Counted from the stretch's first letter, positions 12,269-24,905 are shown. The stretch: 64,000 nucleotides of DNA from Periplaneta americana (GCF_040183065.1 NC_091120.1:71264708-71328707); one strand, 5' to 3'. The notes: generated by a model not told the origin, from the sequence alone. A program made the numbers and translations.

Positions 12269-13537
12269 GTTATATTCGAACTTCATTCTGGACGGGAGGA
12301 AAATTTTATAACACAAACAATAATAGGATGGACAACCTGACTGATGGGAACAAAGCAGACTGCAACAAGAAGAGTCCTTCAGGAAAGATAAAGATATCTG
12401 TAAAAATAATAATTTTAGATACTCGAACATTCTTGCCAATTACAGGTCTTCAAATCCAAAATCGATGAGGGTGATAGTCGAAGGTTTTTTTTTAAACTGG
12501 GGTAACTTTTAATTTCTTATCTTCATATTCATCGTTTACATAATATTAATTCCGGTACTGGATTATTACATAAGAAATTGAGTTTCTTTTCATCACTCCT
12601 AATTGCCCTAACATTATCGAAGATGATGTGTGTGTCCACAATTTTGTTATTGTACAAGTAACAGCCTCACTTCAACGCTCGTGTTCTGGAATATATACCA
12701 TAGTGAATGCGACAGGGTCCATCATCATTTGTCCTAGGTTTGGTCAAGAACAAATAATCCCAAAACCAGGCGATTTTGCAGGCCATGTTACAGGTTGAAT
12801 GCCTACTCATAACACGACCACAAGAAGATCACAAACTCGTTGCAATGGTAATGAAAAAAAATCGCCCTTCTTGTTTAAGCAAGTGCCAGTATGTTTAATA
12901 TTCTTTACAAAATGAAGAAAATATGAATATACACATTATTTCTCACGGTAAAGTACTTAATAAAATAATTATGATGCGCCCATAAAATAGGGATAAGTAA
13001 AATTAAGTTTATTCCACTGATAACCTGCACCCGATCGTTTTAGGATTAACTAGATAAAATAGGAATATAACAAGCAGTAGTATCAATTCCTTATACATAT
13101 ATTATGTTAAGAAACACAAAATTAAAAAATTTAAACAAGCAAGATTTGTTATTCTGTGCTGCAATGACAGCCACTTTCCTAACAATTTTATTTTCTCATT
13201 TCTGCCGTTGATAGTTAAAATCTTCGAGATTACAATGTACTATCTAAATAAGTATTAAAATCTTCATTGATATTGTCAGAATTCAAATATATTTACAAAC
13301 ATTATACCATTTCTACCTAACAAAATTCATCAATTATTTATATACATTTGCTTCACAAAATTTTTCGTAGTTTACACAGCTCTTATCAGAGATATTTAAA
13401 AGCTCTTCATACTCCAACACTTCTTACCGCCTTAATCCATCCTAAGAATGCTCCAGAAAGAAGTGGAAACAAATATAACGGGTGCCGGCATCTAGCAATG
13501 ATATCTCATTCATTTCAGAATGCTGCGCTTTCTTTAT
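12269..13537. other. Upstream flank of copy 2, no gene seen
   Basis: Mostly unique AT-rich DNA. Unlike copies 3-5, homology to the other upstream regions is limited to roughly the last 100-150 bp before the TATA box. Short frames near 13348-13590 are not conserved as protein in the other units. Confidence 0.5.
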
Positions 13538-13569
13538 CACTCATGCATACTCCAGATGTAGTATATATA
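13538..13569 (+). promoter_or_regulatory. Core promoter of copy 2: 18-bp box plus TATA
   Basis: CACTCATGCATACTCCAG (13538-13555) is identical in copies 2-6. It is followed by TATATATA at 13562-13569, 52 bp before the ATG. An initiator-like CCAGTCAC lies around 13600, giving a very short inferred leader. Confidence 0.8.
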
Positions 13570-13613
13570 CAACGAGCGGCTCTGTGAATAGCCAGTCACA
13601 AACACGCAGCAAC

Positions 13614-14648
13614 ATGAGCACCTTCTTGGTAAGTACAACCGTTCATTCTTTACGGTTAACATAACCATTAAAAACAAGTAAATTATTTCATTTTCATCGC
13701 AATACGCTACTCAGTTCAGTTTCATAACTGCAACAAAAACTGTTTCAGATATTTCTCGTGGCTCTGGCAACCGCAGCAGCCACTGTCCCAGACACCAAGA
13801 CCATAGAGAAGCGCGGAATCGATCATGGACATGGAGGGACTAGTTACAGTTCCTTTAACCTCGGGTCAGGTGCCAGTGGTCACGGAGGATTAATTAGTAC
13901 TTCTGGTTACGGACACGGAGGAATCTCAGCTGGTCTTATTAGCTCCGTGGGATATGGCCATGGAGGAATATTCAGCGGTGTTGGACATGGAGGATTTGGT
14001 GGTTCTGCTGGTCTCATTAGCTCCGGAGGTTATGGACACGGAGGATTCGGTCTGGGATATGCAGGACTCGGCGGGGGTGTCGGAGGATTCGGAGGAGGTG
14101 TAGGAGGTTTTGGGGGAGGCGCTGGTGGGGGTGATGTACAGGTCAACACCATCACTCAAACAGTTCCAGTCCCCGTTCCTCAGCCCAACACTGTTCCAAT
14201 CACCAGACACGTCCCCGTACCTGTCCAAGTACCTTACCCAGTCGAGAGACCAGTCCCTGTTCCTGTAACTGTTCCTAAACCCTACACTGTCACAGTACCC
14301 AGACCCGTTGCAGTTCCTGTACCACGACCCGTCCCTGTTCCTGTACCAGAACCCATCCAAGTTCCTGTACTTCAAGCCATACCCGTACCGGTGCCCCAAC
14401 CTGTACCAGTACCAGTAGCGCAACCTGTTGCTGTATCAGTGCCTCAGCCCATAACTGTGAACGTTCCAGTACCTGTGGTGGTTCCAGGAGGTAATGGTGG
14501 AGGTGCTGGAGCCGGTATTGGAGCTGGAGGAGCCGGTTTTGGATCGGGAGGAGCCGGTTTTGGATCGGGAGGAGCCGGTTTAGGGCACGGGTTTGGAGGT
14601 TATGGAGGTATTGGCCACTTCTCCTCCGGAGGTTACGGCAAACACTAA
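13614..14648 (+). CDS. Gene copy 2: secreted Gly-rich/Pro-Val-repeat structural protein
   Basis: Join 13614-13628 (MSTFL) and 13749-14648, with GTAAGT donor, TTTCAG acceptor and a 120-bp phase-0 intron; 304 residues. Residues 1 to about 17 form a signal peptide (IFLVALATAAA) split by the intron, as is common in insect cuticle genes. EKR at 25-27 is a likely dibasic processing site. Residues 28-134 are Gly-rich with GYGHGG/GHGGF and GLISS repeats. Residues 142-251 alternate Pro and Val (PVPVPQP, RPVPVPV). Residues 252-304 are Gly-rich again, ending GGYGKH. There is no chitin-binding R&R motif and there are no cysteines in the mature part. The Pro-Val domain recalls insect Vajk-type and other low-complexity cuticular proteins. 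Function is inferred from composition: extracellular matrix or cuticle. This copy is the most diverged intact member; its Gly repeat and KR region differ from copies 3-5. Confidence 0.9.
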
Positions 14649-14811
14649 TCTCCAAAATTCCAAACTATTATTGTCAAAGTGGTCTCCTTTTGTTGCTCAT
14701 GTTGGACTATGTGTCTAATTTTTAAGTGTTTATATTTAATTCTCATTCTCTGGATATTGTATTAAATTTCTCTACTTGATTCAGTGATTACATGTATTGT
14801 TGGTGAAGTTT

Positions 14812-14817
14812 AATAAA
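14812..14817 (+). other. Poly(A) signal of copy 2
   Basis: AATAAATAAATTA lies about 165 bp after the stop codon, at the position conserved in all copies, within a strongly conserved 3' flank. Confidence 0.75.
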
Positions 14818-16242
14818 TAAATTATTTCAAATGTTCATATTTTTAATTGTGGCTCACTTATTCCTTCCATCATCCTTATTATTTAATAATAATTATATTC
14901 AAAACAAGTATAATTTTAATTAAAAATGTAAGTATGTATAATTGATATTGAAAATATTTCAGTGCATTGGTAGTGTGAGCAGAATTTTCTTGGGTTTAGT
15001 AAGCATTCAATTATTTTAAAGCATAATAAATATATTAAGTAAAGCTATAAAGAGACCGAATGTACGACAAATTGTATATTTGATTTTGTTTATATTATCT
15101 CCAATAAAAAAAGTGGACGTGCTACATTGTATCTGGAATCTTGCGATATAACATTTATTTTGCAATTTCTTTCCTTCTAACAGAACTCTGTCTTTTGTGA
15201 ATAAACACTTTTGTCTTACTCAGATATGTTTTCCTTTTAATTCATTAAAATATTACACTTATTGCAGTGCAGTAATACTTACCAGTGCTCTAAAACATTG
15301 TTGCCAGGAGTAAGCACGATTCTGTTCCTCCATTGAGGACTTTCCTTCAGCACATATGCAGATGGAACGGATCGTGGCGCTATATTATAAAATGACAACG
15401 ACATTCACTCCTAGTCTCAAACCTGTAGTTCCGTGTGAATGATATTAATTGAAAAATCACATTTCGCACCCATGTTGGCTAAATGGCATTGAATTGGGGC
15501 CAAAATTTATATGAATTTTATCGTCCCTCAAATATACAAGATGAATCTACAATCTTTAAAATCGCCCTTTCCTCTGACGGACTCTGTATAATGACGTAAG
15601 ACCAACAGTTCAACTTCCTGTACCATATGTACCAAAGTATTATCCTTTAAGTGATGAGAGCTTTTTGCACAAAGTGTTGCCGCTTACTTCGCTACGCTTG
15701 TCTTGCTCTGCAACCATGGGCACATTAAATTTTCAACCAACTTCGATGTCCATGTTTTGTGAACATAGCCAAAACACAACAGTTTAAAAAGGTAACTCAC
15801 ACAACACTACATTCTTCTCACCACAGCACAAGGGAGAGTCCATTTACTGTGAGGTAGATAAGACATAGACGAACATATTGTAGAAATAACAATTAATTAC
15901 GTCTCGTTTCCCTTCCACAGCCATGTTGCCAATAATTAAGTTTCAACCCACGTATACTTATATCTCTTTCCTTCACTGCATTATTTCCTCTTCTGAGGTA
16001 GACTATGATCTCAAACCGGAACACCGGAATTTCAAATGCATGTTTTGATAACAGATACAGACACATGTAAAATCACAGCGTACAAAGCCAATATTCTGAA
16101 CGTATGGACAACTCTTGAGTAGATATTGTAGGTCATCAAAGCTCCAAATATCAAGTGACTGAGACTAAAACACCTGAAAAAAAATGTAGGCCTATTTGTA
16201 ATGAAATTAGTGGGATCATTCAATAACTAAAGTGACATTCAA

Positions 16243-16310
<68 letters not shown>

Positions 16311-17635
16311 CCATCATCTGCGGATATGGAGTGACAACTATGGACATTATTGCAACATATTCACAAACATAAATAATGTAGCTAAATATCCTAAGCAACT
16401 CTAGTATATAACATATCATTTTCAAGTAGGCAAAGTGATACAAAAACTGTTTCTTGAAACAAGAGAATAGCACTACGGAGACCTAATCAAGAAATTGTAA
16501 ACAATACGTCATCTATATTATGAACGATTCCAAAACCTGTATATGAATTTAAATATTTAAAAATAGTAGAAATGATATTATTGATTAAGAACGCCGAGGA
16601 TGATATGTTGAAGCTTCAACACTAATGCTTGAAATAAAGATTATTCCCTAAGATAAGATGCAACTGTTAAATTTACACATGGCAATAGAATTGCATGTAG
16701 ACCCTAAATGCAAAGAACTGTATAGCATTGTCCATAACCGACTGCACTATCATAAAACGTATTCAATATGAGTTGCTGCAGATAATTATTCTGATATGGG
16801 ATGAAATGAGGATACATCACTTCCAACCGGAATCCAAGAGCATTGGAAACATTCATTCTTAATAAACAATTACATAAAATCTCGTCACCTAAGGAGAAAA
16901 AATAAAAATTTGATTGTTTCATAATTGAAAGGTAATATAAAGTGTGATTTACGATGCCAAAGGGGAAATTTTACATGACTTCTTTAAGAGCATTGTGGTC
17001 TGAATAACGATAACAATTACACGTACTTCTGGGGAAAAATTGGAACCGGCGTTATTGTGAAGACGGCGTTCGATGCACAAATTTGGGTTCTACTTATCAT
17101 GGCCAAAGCTTGACCTAAATGTCTGCTCATACCAATGACAATTCTTTTTCAATGACAGGTCCTTAATTTACTGTTATTCGCCCCAATGCCACGAGCAGAC
17201 TCATAGCTGTCGCTAGAGATGAGAGCCGAGGACAACATTTCGTCAGAGGCTGCTCAGAGTCCAGCAGATGCAGTAGATCTACTTCACACTGGAAATGAAT
17301 TATTATGATGGAGATGCTGGTGGTCTTGATGGAGAATAAACTTGCTCATATGTCACAGGGTAGGCTGTAGAAAAACCCCTGTGCTGCCTGGAACACAGGA
17401 AACTATCAAATGTACTAGAGATCTAGGCGGGAAAGTCCTGACATGTCACTATTACAGACCAGATCTTACACCGTCATACTGTAACATGTTTAGTCCCAGA
17501 AAGAAACTCTCGGAGTAATCATGTTCGTTCATTATCACTAAGAGCGAATTAAAGTATAACATTAGCTTCGTTACTAGGAGTAATATAATTTCCACTCTGC
17601 AGAATGTACAAAAGCTTGTACAGGAACCTGAAAAA
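14818..17635 (+). repeat. Spacer 2, left part (subtype alpha)
   Basis: 14818-15440 is the 3' flank shared by all copies. 15461-17635 matches 38-2195 very closely (subtype alpha), with an AT dinucleotide run at about 16249-16306 that is much longer than the one in spacer 0. No conserved coding frame was recognised. Confidence 0.8.
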
Positions 17636-17677
17636 TAGTAGTAGCATTATAGTCGTAGTAGTAATAGCATTAGTCGC

Positions 17678-17766
<89 letters not shown>

Positions 17767-17790
17767 CAGCAGCAGTATCAGCAGCAGCAG
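17636..17790. repeat. GTA microsatellite, spacer 2, split by the hAT element
   Basis: A long GTA run followed by AGCAGC triplets. The hAT element begins at 17800, and the rest of the same microsatellite block resumes at 20067. Confidence 0.95.
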
Positions 17791-17799
17791 TATCATCAG

Positions 17800-20066
17800 T
17801 AGGGCAAGGCAATTAATGATTTTGCATATTTTTCTTATGAAGGTTTAAACATTGTTAGCATATATGGAAATGTATGACATTAAAAACCGGGTTAAATAAA
17901 AGCAATTCGTTAGGGCATTTGTTTTTCATTTTCTTAACTTTTTTACGGATATGTCATTTGTTTAGCAATTTTAAGTCATTTTGAGCATTTTTCACACTTT
18001 TCAGGAAGGCTGTGACATTATTTGTATTTGATTTGAGATTTTTATTATAATTCAGTATTTTCCTTGTCAATATAATTTCTTGGAATTAAGTAGATGTTTG
18101 CTAGCTTCTACCCCTATTTTTCAAGGTATGTGCATAATGAACTTGCCCACTTCTAGGAATTTTATTCAAATTCTTAGAGCATATGCTAGCTTGTACCCCT
18201 ATTTTTCAAGGCATAATGAACTTGCCCACTTCTAGGAATTTACCCACACTCCCACAGAGATTCCTTTCTCCAGGTAAACTGGCATTGTTATGCTGTTAAT
18301 TGAGGTGGTCAGTTGTTTCTAGTCGTCTGTGTGAACAGGTCAAGAGCAAAATGCCTAAAGTAAAGGAAAGTGCTATTGTTAAATTAAAGGAATTTGTTTC
18401 AAAATATGGAGAAAATATTTTTTCAACGGACGGTCGTATTTTATTCTGCAAGATCTGCGATGTGAGAGTGGCTGCTGAAAAAAAGTTTACGATAGAATGA
18501 CACATGTCACGGGAGAAACATAAACGTGGCCTGCAGAGACTTGAAAATAAATCCAGTGTAAACTTACAGCAAATGCTTCTGGGGGATACGTGTTCAACGT
18601 TTTCGCCATTTTGTGAGACACTGTGTGAAGCTTTTCTATCGGCTGATATTTCACTTCACAAACTGAATCATCCTAAGCTGCGAACTTTCTTAGAAGAGGA
18701 GACCGGAAAATTAATTCCAGATCCCAGAACATTGAGAAGAACATACATAGCTCAGTGCTATGACAAAACTTTGAAAAAAATAAGAGAAATGATTGGAGAA
18801 AGAAAAGTATTCGTATCCATTGATGAGACAACAGACTCTATGGGCCGTTATGTAGCTAATGTTATTGTTGGAGTTTTAGAAGCACACAGCCCTGGAGAAC
18901 AATTTCTACTACATTGTGAGCAGCTGGACAAAGTCAACTACTCAATGATCAGCTTAGTATTTGACCATGCATTGAGAATACTTTGGCCCGATGGGATTCG
19001 AAATTCCAATGTATTCCTTTTTATAACAGATGCAGCACCCTACATGATGAATGCAGCTGCTTCTTTAAGTGCACTGTACCCAAAAATGGTACATGTGACG
19101 TGTTTAGCGCATGCATTACACCAGGTCACGGAAGAAGTACGTGCAAATTTTCCTGAAGTGGATAAATTAATTGGATGCGTGAAGAAAGTATTCTTGAAAG
19201 CCCCCTCTCGAATTTCAGCATTCAAAACAGAAGCTCCAGAAATCCGATTGCCATTTTCACCTGTTTTGATTAGATGGGGAACATGGCTCCAAGCTTGCAG
19301 TTATTATTGCAAGAATTTCGATGTTGTGAAGAAAGTGGTTGATTCTTTTGATAATGGTGAGTCAGTGTCAATAAAACAGGCTCAAGAACTGTTAGCTGAT
19401 AAAGAAATTGCTGGTAAACTTTTTTACATAAATACTAATTTTGGATTCCTTCCTGATGTCATAACTGCACTGGAAAAATCCCAAGTGACATTAGTGGAAC
19501 AGCTACAAATAGTGGATAAAGTGGTGAATGATTTGAGCCGTGCATGTGGTAAAGTGGGTGATGCAGTGTCAATGAAAATGAAAAACTGTCTACACAACAT
19601 TGTGTTCAATTGACAGAGCTTTGTCTGGTGAAAATTTTTCTTTTCCTGACTGTGAGTTAAATCCAGGAGATTTTGCTTGCTTTCAGTTTGCTCCAATTGT
19701 TTCCGTTGAAGTAGAGAGAAGCTTTTCCATTTATAAGTCGGTACTAGTAGACAATAGACAATCATTTTTGTTTGAAAATCTCCGCCAAGTTTTGATTGTT
19801 AACTGCAATTCAGAATTGTTGTAAAAGTGCAGTTTAAATTAATTTTCTGCAATACAAGGTATTGTAACATGTATTTTTTTAATTTTATGTAGTTCAGTAA
19901 TGAAGTGAGTACTTAACGTAATTAAAAGTATTTTCATTGGCAATGCTTTACTTTTTATTGGTCATTTTTTGTTTTTTTTATATCATTTTTTGTATTTTTA
20001 GGTCATAAATGCATTTTTTATTTTGCATTTTCTACCAATTTATAGGTCATTAAATGCCTTGCCCTA
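17800..20066 (+). mobile_element. hAT-superfamily DNA transposon
   Basis: Terminal inverted repeats: TAGGGCAAGGCAATTAATGA at the left and, complemented, TAGGGCAAGGCATTTAATGA at the right. The 8-bp target duplication is ATCATCAG (17792-17799) and ATCATCGG (20067-20074), with one mismatch. Length is 2267 bp with a single transposase gene in the middle. It is absent from spacers 0, 3 and 4, so it arrived after the units were duplicated. Ends and most of the gene are preserved, so it is relatively young. Confidence 0.95.
18351..19824 (+). pseudogene. hAT transposase with one in-frame stop and a 3' frame change
   Basis: The N-terminus (MPKVKESAIVKLKEF) resembles CGGBP1-type hAT proteins and holds a BED-like finger (FCKIC ... 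H.....H). A single TGA interrupts this finger at about 18498-18500; the same frame then runs to 19613. Catalytic landmarks are the first Asp in SIDETTDSMG, the second in ITDAAPYMM, and the hAT CLAHALHQV block. The C-terminal dimerisation block with the third acidic residue (PIVSVEVERSFSIYKS ... LIVNCN) is in another frame from about 19600 to 19824. That implies a small deletion or a missed intron. Pathway: cut-and-paste transposition in the nucleus. Probably inactive in this copy. Confidence 0.9.
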
Positions 20067-20225
20067 ATCATCGGCAATAGTAATAGCATTAGTAGCAGTA
20101 ACATTGGTTGTTTTAATTGAAGTAGTAGTAGCAAAGGTAGTAGTAAATGTAGTAGTAATAGTAGTAGAAGTATCAGAATCATTAGCAGCAGTAGTAGCCG
20201 CAGTAGCACTAACAGCAACAGCAGC

Positions 20226-20269
<44 letters not shown>

Positions 20270-21459
20270 AGTAAAAACAGTAATAGAAACAGTGGTAGTA
20301 CCATTAGTGATGTTAGTACTATTATAATCAGTGTTAGTAGAAGTAGTTGTAATACTAGTAGTAGTAACAGTAGTAATGTAGTGAGAGAGAGTGTGTGAGT
20401 ATGAGTGTGTTTTTGGTACAGAAGAGTGTGAGAAACCAGCCTATATGAAATATTCTTATTGCTCAATGTATCTTTGTCCTAACCACTTCATTTCTAATCC
20501 ACACTATCATAATAAATTAAGATTCGTCACAAAGTTAATACATATTGTACATTCAAATTGACTTTGAAATTCACCAAGAGCAATGTATTAATGTATGATA
20601 AGAAAAAAAGGAAATAGACATCATAAAATGCGGGAGATGAGATACAGTATCGCGGGCCTATCAGGATATTAGTGCGCACAAGAAGCGGCATAAGTAGCAA
20701 CAATTTTCATAAGAAATATGTTTCGTAACAGAGAAGAAAGAAAGAAATTAAAAGCTATCATCACTTTCTTAACGAACGCAAATTAGCTTAAATATGCATA
20801 TTCATTAAATTCAAGGTAGACGACCTGCGACGGTTCCATTGTGAACGCAATAAATTGAGTTTATTCCATTCTCCATCCATAGTCCAATATTTCATACTGA
20901 ATATAAACAGTGTATATATTAGAAATTAGTATAACTTTCTTACAATTTTTACTATTGTATTTTATAACATTTTACAATATAAGAATAAAAAGGTACAACA
21001 CAACAATCAGCTATATTGCGTTGGAACGACAGGTTTATTTCATAATAACTTTATTTTCACATTGCTCCACTTCATATTAAAAAACATTCATCTTATAACA
21101 GTACGCCTACTGTGTAGTTTCAAACAAAACCATTACCATTTAATAATGATATTGTCGCACTTCAATTGTGCTTGAAAACCTATGCCTTTACTGCCTCGTC
21201 AATTCATCACAATTCTGATAACGAAGCTACACCTTCAACTCTATGTAAATTCATCAATCACTTCTATACATTTCGTTCACCCAATTTTGGCACCTTTACA
21301 CAGTTTCCGTAATAGACGTGTTACAACTTTTCTACTCCAGCCATTTTCAGTTCCGTACGTCTATCCCAACAATGTTTAAGAAAGAAATGGATACACATAA
21401 ACGGGTGTGAATTTCTTGGCTCTATTCCGATTCATCTTAGAATGTTGCGCTTTCTTTAT
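20067..21459 (+). repeat. Spacer 2, right part, and upstream flank of copy 3
   Basis: It begins inside the GTA microsatellite (second run near 20225-20275). From about 20390 it is nearly identical to 28190-29265 and 33890-34962. This long near-identity upstream of three gene copies marks recent duplication or gene conversion. Several short frames (for example 21182-21379) are conserved only because the DNA itself is duplicated. No gene. Confidence 0.8.
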
Positions 21460-21491
21460 CACTCATGCATACTCCAGATGTACTATATATA
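21460..21491 (+). promoter_or_regulatory. Core promoter of copy 3
   Basis: 18-bp box at 21460-21477, then TATATATA at 21484-21491, 52 bp before the ATG. Confidence 0.8.
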
Positions 21492-21535
21492 CAACGAGCG
21501 GTTCTGTGAATAGCCAGTCACCAACAAGCATCAAC

Positions 21536-22581
21536 ATGAGCATCTTCCTGGTAAGTAGGCCTACATCCACTCATTATTTAGAATTAACATAAACATTCAA
21601 AACAAGTCGATTATTTCATTTTCATCGTAATAAGTTACTCCCTTCAGTTCAGTTCTATAACTGCAACAATATCTGTTCCAGATATTTCTCGTGGCCCTGG
21701 CAACCGCAGCCGCCACAGTCCCAGACACCAAGACAATACAGAAGCGCGGAATCGATCATGGCCACGGAGGAACTAGTTACAGTTCCTTTAACCTCGGGTC
21801 AGGCGCCAGTAATCACGGAGGATTAATTAGCTCTTCTGGTTACGGACACGGAGGAATCTCAGCTAGTCTTATTAGCTCCGTGGGTTATGACCACGGAGGA
21901 ATATCCAGCGGTGTTGGACATGGAGGATTCGGTGGTTCTACGGGCCTCATTAGCTCCGGAGGCTATGGACACTTAGGATTCGGTCTGGGATATGGAGGAC
22001 TAGGTGGGGGTGTCGGAGGTTTCGGAGGAGGCGCAGGAGGTTTTGGGGGAGGCGCTGGAGCGGGTGATGTACAGGTCAACACCATCACTCGAACAGTTCC
22101 AGTCCCTGTTCCTCAGCCCTACACTGTTCCAATCACTAGACTTGTCCCTGTACCTGTCCAAGAACCTTACACACTCGAGACACCCGTCCCTGTTCCTGTA
22201 GCCGTCCCTCATCCCTACCCTGTCCCTGTAACCAGACCCGTTGCTGTTCCTGTACATCGACCCGTCCCTGTTTCTATACCACAAATTATCCCTGTTCCTG
22301 TACCTCAAGCCGTAACCGTACCAGTGCCCCGACCTGTACCAGTACGAGTAGCTCAACCTGTTCCTGTACCAGTGCCTCAGCCCATACCTGTGAACGTTGC
22401 AGTACCTGTGGTGGTTCCAGGAGGTAATGGTGGAGGTGCCGGAGGCGGTTTTGGAGCTGGAGGAGCCGGTTTTGGAGCTGGGGGAGCCGGTTTTGGATCT
22501 GGAGGTGCCGGTTTAGGCCATGGGATTGCAGATTATGGAGGTTTCGGGCACTTCTCCTCCGGAGGGTACGGCAAACACTAG
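21536..22581 (+). CDS. Gene copy 3: secreted Gly-rich/Pro-Val-repeat structural protein
   Basis: Join 21536-21550 (MSIFL) and 21682-22581, with GTAAGT donor, TTCCAG acceptor and a 131-bp intron; 304 residues. It has the same plan as copy 2: signal peptide, QKR dibasic site at 25-27, N-terminal Gly-rich domain with GYGHGG, Pro-Val domain from about residue 142, C-terminal Gly-rich domain with FGAGGAG repeats, end GGYGKH. The Pro-Val domain has its own substitutions relative to copy 2 (for example QEPYTLETP). The predicted protein differs from copy 4 at only one residue in the C-terminal Gly repeat (GGG versus GAG). Extracellular structural function is inferred from composition only. Confidence 0.9.
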
Positions 22582-22744
22582 TCTCTCAAATTACAACCTA
22601 ATATTATCAAAGTGGCCTCCTTTTGTTGCTCATGTTGGACTCTGTGACTAATTTTTAAGTTTTATATTTAATTATTAATCTGTGACTATTGCATTAAAAT
22701 TCTCCACTTGATTCAGTGATTACATGTAATTGTTGGTGTAGTTT

Positions 22745-22750
22745 AATAAA
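22745..22750 (+). other. Poly(A) signal of copy 3
   Basis: AATAAATAAATTA in the conserved 3' flank, about 160 bp after the stop. Confidence 0.75.
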
Positions 22751-22858
22751 TAAATTACTTCAAATGTTCATACTTTTAATTATTGCTCACTTACTCCTTC
22801 TATCATCCTTACCATTTAAAAATAATTACATTCGAAACAAGTATACTTTTTATTGAAG

Positions 22859-22915
<57 letters not shown>

Positions 22916-23513
22916 CGATACTGTCTCACAAAATATTCATTGCATTGGTAGTCTGAGCAGAATTTTCTTGGGTTTAGTAAATATACAATATTATTGTAAA
23001 GCATAAGTAATATATCAAGTATTACAACAAAAGTGACGGCATGTACGAAAAAAATGTATATTTGATTTTGTTTATATTACCACCAATAAAAAAAATGAAT
23101 ATGCTACATTGTGTGTGGTGTCTTGCGATGAAACGTCTTATTTTGCCTTGTCAGATTTTTTAAACAGAACTGTTTCTTTTGTGAATAAACACCTTTTACT
23201 TCCTCAGACACGTTTCCCTCTTCATTTGTTAAAATACTACTCTCATTTTAATAGTATAATACAGAAGTTACACTTACTGCAATATTGAATATGCAAGACT
23301 GTACATTCTACTTGTATACAATGCATTGGAGTAACAACTACCAGTGCTTCTAAAACAATTTTTCAAAAGTAAGCACGATTCTTTTTCTACCCCGAGGCTT
23401 TTCCTTCAGCACATATGCAGATGGAACGAATCATGGCGCTATATTATAATTATAAATTAACAACGACATTCACTCCTAGTAGCTACAAAACCGTGGTTGT
23501 TGTGAAAGGTTCT
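22751..23513 (+). repeat. 3' flank of copy 3, with AT dinucleotide run
   Basis: Matches 30557-31285 closely. A pure AT run lies at about 22860-22912. The orthologous position after copy 4 has a shorter run (about 30667-30702), and after copy 5 only a few repeats remain. No gene. Confidence 0.8.
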
Positions 23514-23879
23514 AATTGGATCAGGGAATACTAAAACATTCTAAGTCACTATTTTTACGATATTGATTTAATGGCGGGAAGTCATTCTTTGAAGGTAAAT
23601 ACAACTATGTATTGAAAAATACTCTAAGTCAAATCTCTTTGTATGGTGATATAAGATTTCTGTATTGCGTAGTGAAAACAAAAACGTTCTGAGTCAGTGA
23701 CACAGAACCATTTTGTTTCCATTGGCCAGACTGACTCAGAAGTTTTTCGTTTGTATTGGCTAGACTGTTCTCCCAGTAAATTGAAACAGTGACAGCTGAC
23801 TTTGTTTTGTAAGATTTCAGTGTTAGTAAGAGATTGAAAATGGATGAACAAAATATAAGAAGGATTAATCAACCAAATT

Positions 23880-24905
23880 AGTTTTATTCACGGCTTCAGT
23901 CTGAGGTATGCCCTGACAAATCTAAAGGTCAACATCATGTTCTTGCCATTGCATTTGATTATATGCAGAACATTGCATTGCCAGTTATCCTGTACAAGGC
24001 ACTTCTTATCTGAGACAGCTAAATGTCAACTCATTCTGCATTCATGATGTCAAGAAAAACCATGCAACTTTGTACATTTACAATGAAGACATCGCAAAAA
24101 AAAAAAGGCCCTAATGAGGTGTGTACTTTCGTTTTCGAATACCTTGGCTCTGTTCTAAATGATATAAAAGAAGTTCATGTTTACTGTGACATCTGTGGAG
24201 GCAAGAATAAAAACCATGCTCTTTTTTATTTTATTGGGTTATTTTACGACGCTGCATCAACATCTAGGTTATTTAGCGTCTGAATGAAATGAAGGTGATA
24301 ATGCCGGTGAGATGAGTCCGGGGTCCAGCACCGAAAGTTACCCAGCATTCGCTCGTATTGGGTTGAGGGAAAACCCCGGAAAAAACCTCAACTAGGTAAC
24401 TTGTCCCGACCGGGATTCGAACCCGGGCCACCTGGTTTCGTGGCCAGACGCGCTGACCGTTACTCCACAGGTGTGGACTACCACGCTCTTAACAGTGCAT
24501 TTTTGGCCTTCACAGATTCGGAGAGATTTGAGAAAATTGAACAATTCTATCCAATCAGAGAGCATTCTTTTTTGTCCTGCGATAGGGATTTCGCAATTGT
24601 CAAAAGGAAAATGAGAAAACATGACAGATTTTACAGCATGCATCAGTTGACCAAAATTATTATAACTTAAAGTTTATCTAGAAACTTTACAGTAGTAGAA
24701 GTTGAAATATGTGACATTACAAATTTTAAAGACCAGTGGAAAGAGTTTTACAAGAAAACATGTTTATCCGAGGAAACAAATGGGCGACAGGTACAGAAAA
24801 AGAAACGAAGTGCAATTTGGTATAAGTTCTGTAATGCATTGTACTTATGATGGTGACACAGCTGTTAAAGGTACCATAGTCACAAGAAGCCACATTGATG
24901 GGTAA
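23880..24905 (+). pseudogene. Remnant of the Sola-like transposase
   Basis: Fragments in changing frames read in family order. CPDKSKGQHHVLAIAFDYMQ is followed by a piece ending LRQLNVNSFCIHDVKKNHA. Next come PNEVCTFVFEYLGSVLNDIK and VHVYCDICGGKNKNHAL, a DDE-type core block. After the nested SINE the text resumes with NSAFLAFTDSERF and REHSFLSCDRDFAIVKRK. A last piece, KDQWKEFYKKTCLSEETNG, is still readable. Several frame changes and stops make it non-functional. The RNase-H-like fold is inferred from these blocks. Confidence 0.75.
24224..24479 (-). mobile_element. tRNA-derived SINE nested in the Sola-like element
   Basis: Read on the minus strand, a tRNA-like head (GTGGAGTAACGGTCAGCG A-box region, GGTTCGAATCC B box) is followed by a body with AACCTCAACC-type sequence and a TTATTTTACGACGCTGCATC 3' domain written in reverse. 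The flanks are ACCATGCTCTT (24213-24223) and ACCACGCTCTT (24480-24490), an 11-bp duplication with one mismatch. It splits the transposase exactly after the NKNHAL block, so it is younger than the host transposon. Confidence 0.9.

Noticed and set aside
21182-21592. Two small plus-strand frames conserved identically upstream of copies 3, 4 and 5
   Set aside because: They are identical because the DNA is recently duplicated. They overlap the promoter and exon 1 and show no protein-like constraint against copies 1 and 2.
22000-22356. Long minus-strand frame rich in Tyr, Arg, Asn and Asp, repeated at 13926-14423, 29806-30162 and 35503-35859
   Set aside because: It lies exactly opposite the Pro-Val domain; the codon-periodic sequence keeps the reverse frame open. 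No promoter, no independent conservation.
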